Positions 62,757 to 64,000 of a stretch of DNA of 64,000 bases are shown here, one piece after another. The stretch is taken from NCBI RefSeq assembly GCF_024506435.1, contig NZ_JANIET010000001.1:1488001-1552000 (forward strand), in the 5' to 3' direction. Every line of letters begins with the position of its first letter. The stretch's first letter is position 1. The position numbers were made by a program, and so were the translations under genes. Under the pieces are notes generated by a model. It was not told the origin of the DNA. It did no database searches and saw nothing but the letters and a program-made list of their open reading frames with translations. This stretch comes from Pantoea trifolii. Its GTDB lineage: Bacteria > Pseudomonadota > Gammaproteobacteria > Enterobacterales > Enterobacteriaceae.

Positions 62757-63383
62757 ATGAAGAGATATAACCCGGTAGTTGAACAATCGAAAGCGCAGTT
62801 GGCGGCATTAGGTAAAATTGAATCGCGCACGCAATTTGGTGGTTATGCACTGACTGTTGAGAAGGTGATTTTTGCGTATATCAATGAGGATGCACTCTAT
62901 CTTCGAGCTAGCGAGGCGCTTCACGTCTATAACGCACAGCGTTCACTGGAACCGCTAGTGTACCGTAAGCGTGGCGTGCCGGTGACACTGAGCTACTTCA
63001 AAGTGGATACGCAATTGTGGCAAAACCCTGAACAGTTATTGCAGCTGTCAGCATGTTCTCTGCGTGCCGCACAGGACGAAGCAGCGACCAGACTTGTCTC
63101 GCTGCGTTTGAAAGATCTGCCGAATTTAAGCCTGCGATTGGAGCTGATGCTGCATAAGGTAGGGATCAGTTCGGTGCAATTGCTGTGTGAAACAGGCTCG
63201 CGACAAAGCTGGCTGAAACTACGCGCGGTGAATAAGCACATTGGGTTAAAAACGCTGTTGGCGCTGGAAGGTGCAATATCAGGACATCATGAAGCGGCGT
63301 TACCCAGCGCCATCAGGCAAGAGCTTTACACCTGGTATCTAAAAATGCTCCGCCAGCACGCGGCGGAGCATCAATCGCTTTAG
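62757..63383 (+). CDS. sxy: Sxy/TfoX family competence regulator
   Basis: Sxy acts with CRP at CRP-S sites to switch on DNA-uptake genes in gammaproteobacteria. The 208-residue protein (E. coli 209) has the TfoX N-terminal domain (TQFGGYALTVEKVIFAYI, DALYLRASEAL) and a C-terminal helix-hairpin-helix-like domain (KDLPNLSLRLELMLHKVGI). Sequence identity to E. coli is only moderate. I chose the ATG at 62757 with AAGGGGG upstream; a longer frame from 62697 lacks an SD. The stop overlaps the yccS stop by 3 bases, and its last 14 codons contain the yccS terminator. Confidence 0.93.
   Translation: MKRYNPVVEQSKAQLAALGKIESRTQFGGYALTVEKVIFAYINEDALYLRASEALHVYNAQRSLEPLVYRKRGVPVTLSYFKVDTQLWQNPEQLLQLSACSLRAAQDEAATRLVSLRLKDLPNLSLRLELMLHKVGISSVQLLCETGSRQSWLKLRAVNKHIGLKTLLALEGAISGHHEAALPSAIRQELYTWYLKMLRQHAAEHQSL
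63341..63369 (-). terminator. Terminator of yccS inside the 3' end of sxy
   Basis: GCTCCGCC (63347-63354) pairs perfectly with GGCGGAGC (63362-63369) over a 7-base loop. Read leftwards it is followed by a U-run encoded by AAAAA at 63341-63345. It is thus a strong terminator for the leftward yccS transcript placed within sxy codons. Confidence 0.85.
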
Positions 63384-64000
63384 TCATTGATGAGAGTACG
63401 GCGTAGACGGGCAATTTCAGGCAGCAGCGCGACTAACAAGCCCAATTGCTGAATCACTAATGGTGCGCGTGTATCCGGGCTGTTTTTCATCTCGTTCATG
63501 CGCTGCATTAGCGCCTGCTGCATCTCAGTGGCTTGAGTATCCGTAACCCGGTCGATCTGCAGCACATCTTCAATGAAGCAGACTGCGTCATCCAGTAAGT
63601 TCAGTAAAGTAGCATCCGCGAGATGTGCGCGGTGCGCTCCCAGTGCGGAGATATAGCTGAGGAAGGAGTGGTTCAGACATAGCAGTCGAAACGCATTTTC
63701 ACGTAGCGGCTGTTGTAGCTTGAGTTCACCACTGATGTTTGACACCACTGACGCCAGCTCGGCATCGGCATTATGCGCATCGCGGCGTGCCACGCGATAA
63801 GCGAGACGATTGTCTTTGCCTTGGTGATATTGCTCCATAATCGCATCCAGATAGCGACAGTTCGCATCCAGTGTGCGATCGGCGACGGCGGTGATTTTGC
63901 GAAAACGCCAGTCTGGCCAGACAAAGGCCACGGCCAGCCACGCCAGTCCGCAGCCCAGTAAGGTATCCACCACGCGCGGCAGCGCCACTTCAAATCCTTC
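63380..64000 (-). CDS. yccS: YccS/YhfK-family inner-membrane protein, 3' part only
   Basis: The last 206 codons of a YccS-like protein (FUSC/aromatic acid exporter-like family) lie in the window; the 5' part is beyond the right edge. Visible are one hydrophobic segment (LLGCGLAWLAVAFVWPDW) and a long cytoplasmic helical region ending RLRRTLIND. The family has an N-terminal periplasmic domain and two membrane blocks, and its function is not established. It is next to sxy in the same converging arrangement as in E. coli. Confidence 0.92.
   Translation of the reverse strand, partial: EGFEVALPRVVDTLLGCGLAWLAVAFVWPDWRFRKITAVADRTLDANCRYLDAIMEQYHQGKDNRLAYRVARRDAHNADAELASVVSNISGELKLQQPLRENAFRLLCLNHSFLSYISALGAHRAHLADATLLNLLDDAVCFIEDVLQIDRVTDTQATEMQQALMQRMNEMKNSPDTRAPLVIQQLGLLVALLPEIARLRRTLIND

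Overview
The window is a chromosomal segment from an enterobacterium (order Enterobacterales). Gene order from pflB to yccS follows the Escherichia coli map almost gene for gene. Protein sequences are close to but clearly diverged from E. coli. Together with the polysaccharide cassette described below, this suggests the Erwiniaceae (Pantoea or Erwinia), but I cannot name a species from sequence reading alone. I saw no rRNA, tRNA, CRISPR array, insertion sequence or prophage.

Layout. (1) 1-3646, leftward: the start of pflB, focA and ycaO, with a likely FNR box in front of focA. (2) 3956-9457, rightward: serC-aroA, cmk-rpsA and ihfB. (3) 9664-16962, rightward: ycaI, the msbA-lpxK lipid A export/synthesis pair, ycaQ, and ycaR-kdsB (Kdo activation). 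(4) 17073-18731: ycbJ and elyC, converging with overlapping 3' ends. (5) 18856-26138: cmoM-mukF-mukE-mukB, the condensin operon. (6) 26295-29532: ldtD, mepK and gloC, two of them acting on 3-3 peptidoglycan cross-links. (7) 29578-35147, leftward: aspC, the porin gene ompF with its conserved leader, asnS and pncB; then pepN rightward. (8) 38055-42321, leftward: the ssuEADCB alkanesulfonate operon. (9) 42328-46597: a 748-base AT-rich gap followed by an accessory cassette of three genes: an unrecognised 275-residue protein, a Wzx-type polysaccharide exporter and a GT2 glycosyltransferase. In E. coli K-12 this position holds the elf/ycb fimbrial operon. (10) 46642-57515: pyrD, zapC, ycbX (opposite strand), rlmKL, uup, pqiABC and the small gene rmf. 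(11) 57582-64000: fabA and lonH leftward, matP rightward, ompA and sulA leftward (sulA behind a LexA box), sxy rightward, and the 3' part of yccS leftward.

The genes are mostly housekeeping: envelope building (msbA, lpxK, kdsB, ldtD, mepK, elyC, ompF, ompA, pqiABC, fabA), chromosome organisation and division (mukFEB, matP, zapC, sulA, ihfB), translation and RNA modification (rpsA, asnS, cmoM, rlmKL, ycaO, uup, rmf), and amino acid, nucleotide, NAD and sulfur metabolism (serC, aroA, aspC, pyrD, cmk, pncB, ssu). Most regulatory features I can support are ones known from E. coli relatives and conserved here: the LexA box at sulA, the S1 leader of rpsA, the ompF and ompA leaders, and a set of intrinsic terminators.

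The part least explained by known biology is the cassette at 43076-46522 and the long non-coding stretch before it. It looks like a satellite locus for exopolysaccharide or O-antigen side-chain modification. I found no clear evidence of an entirely new system elsewhere in the window.
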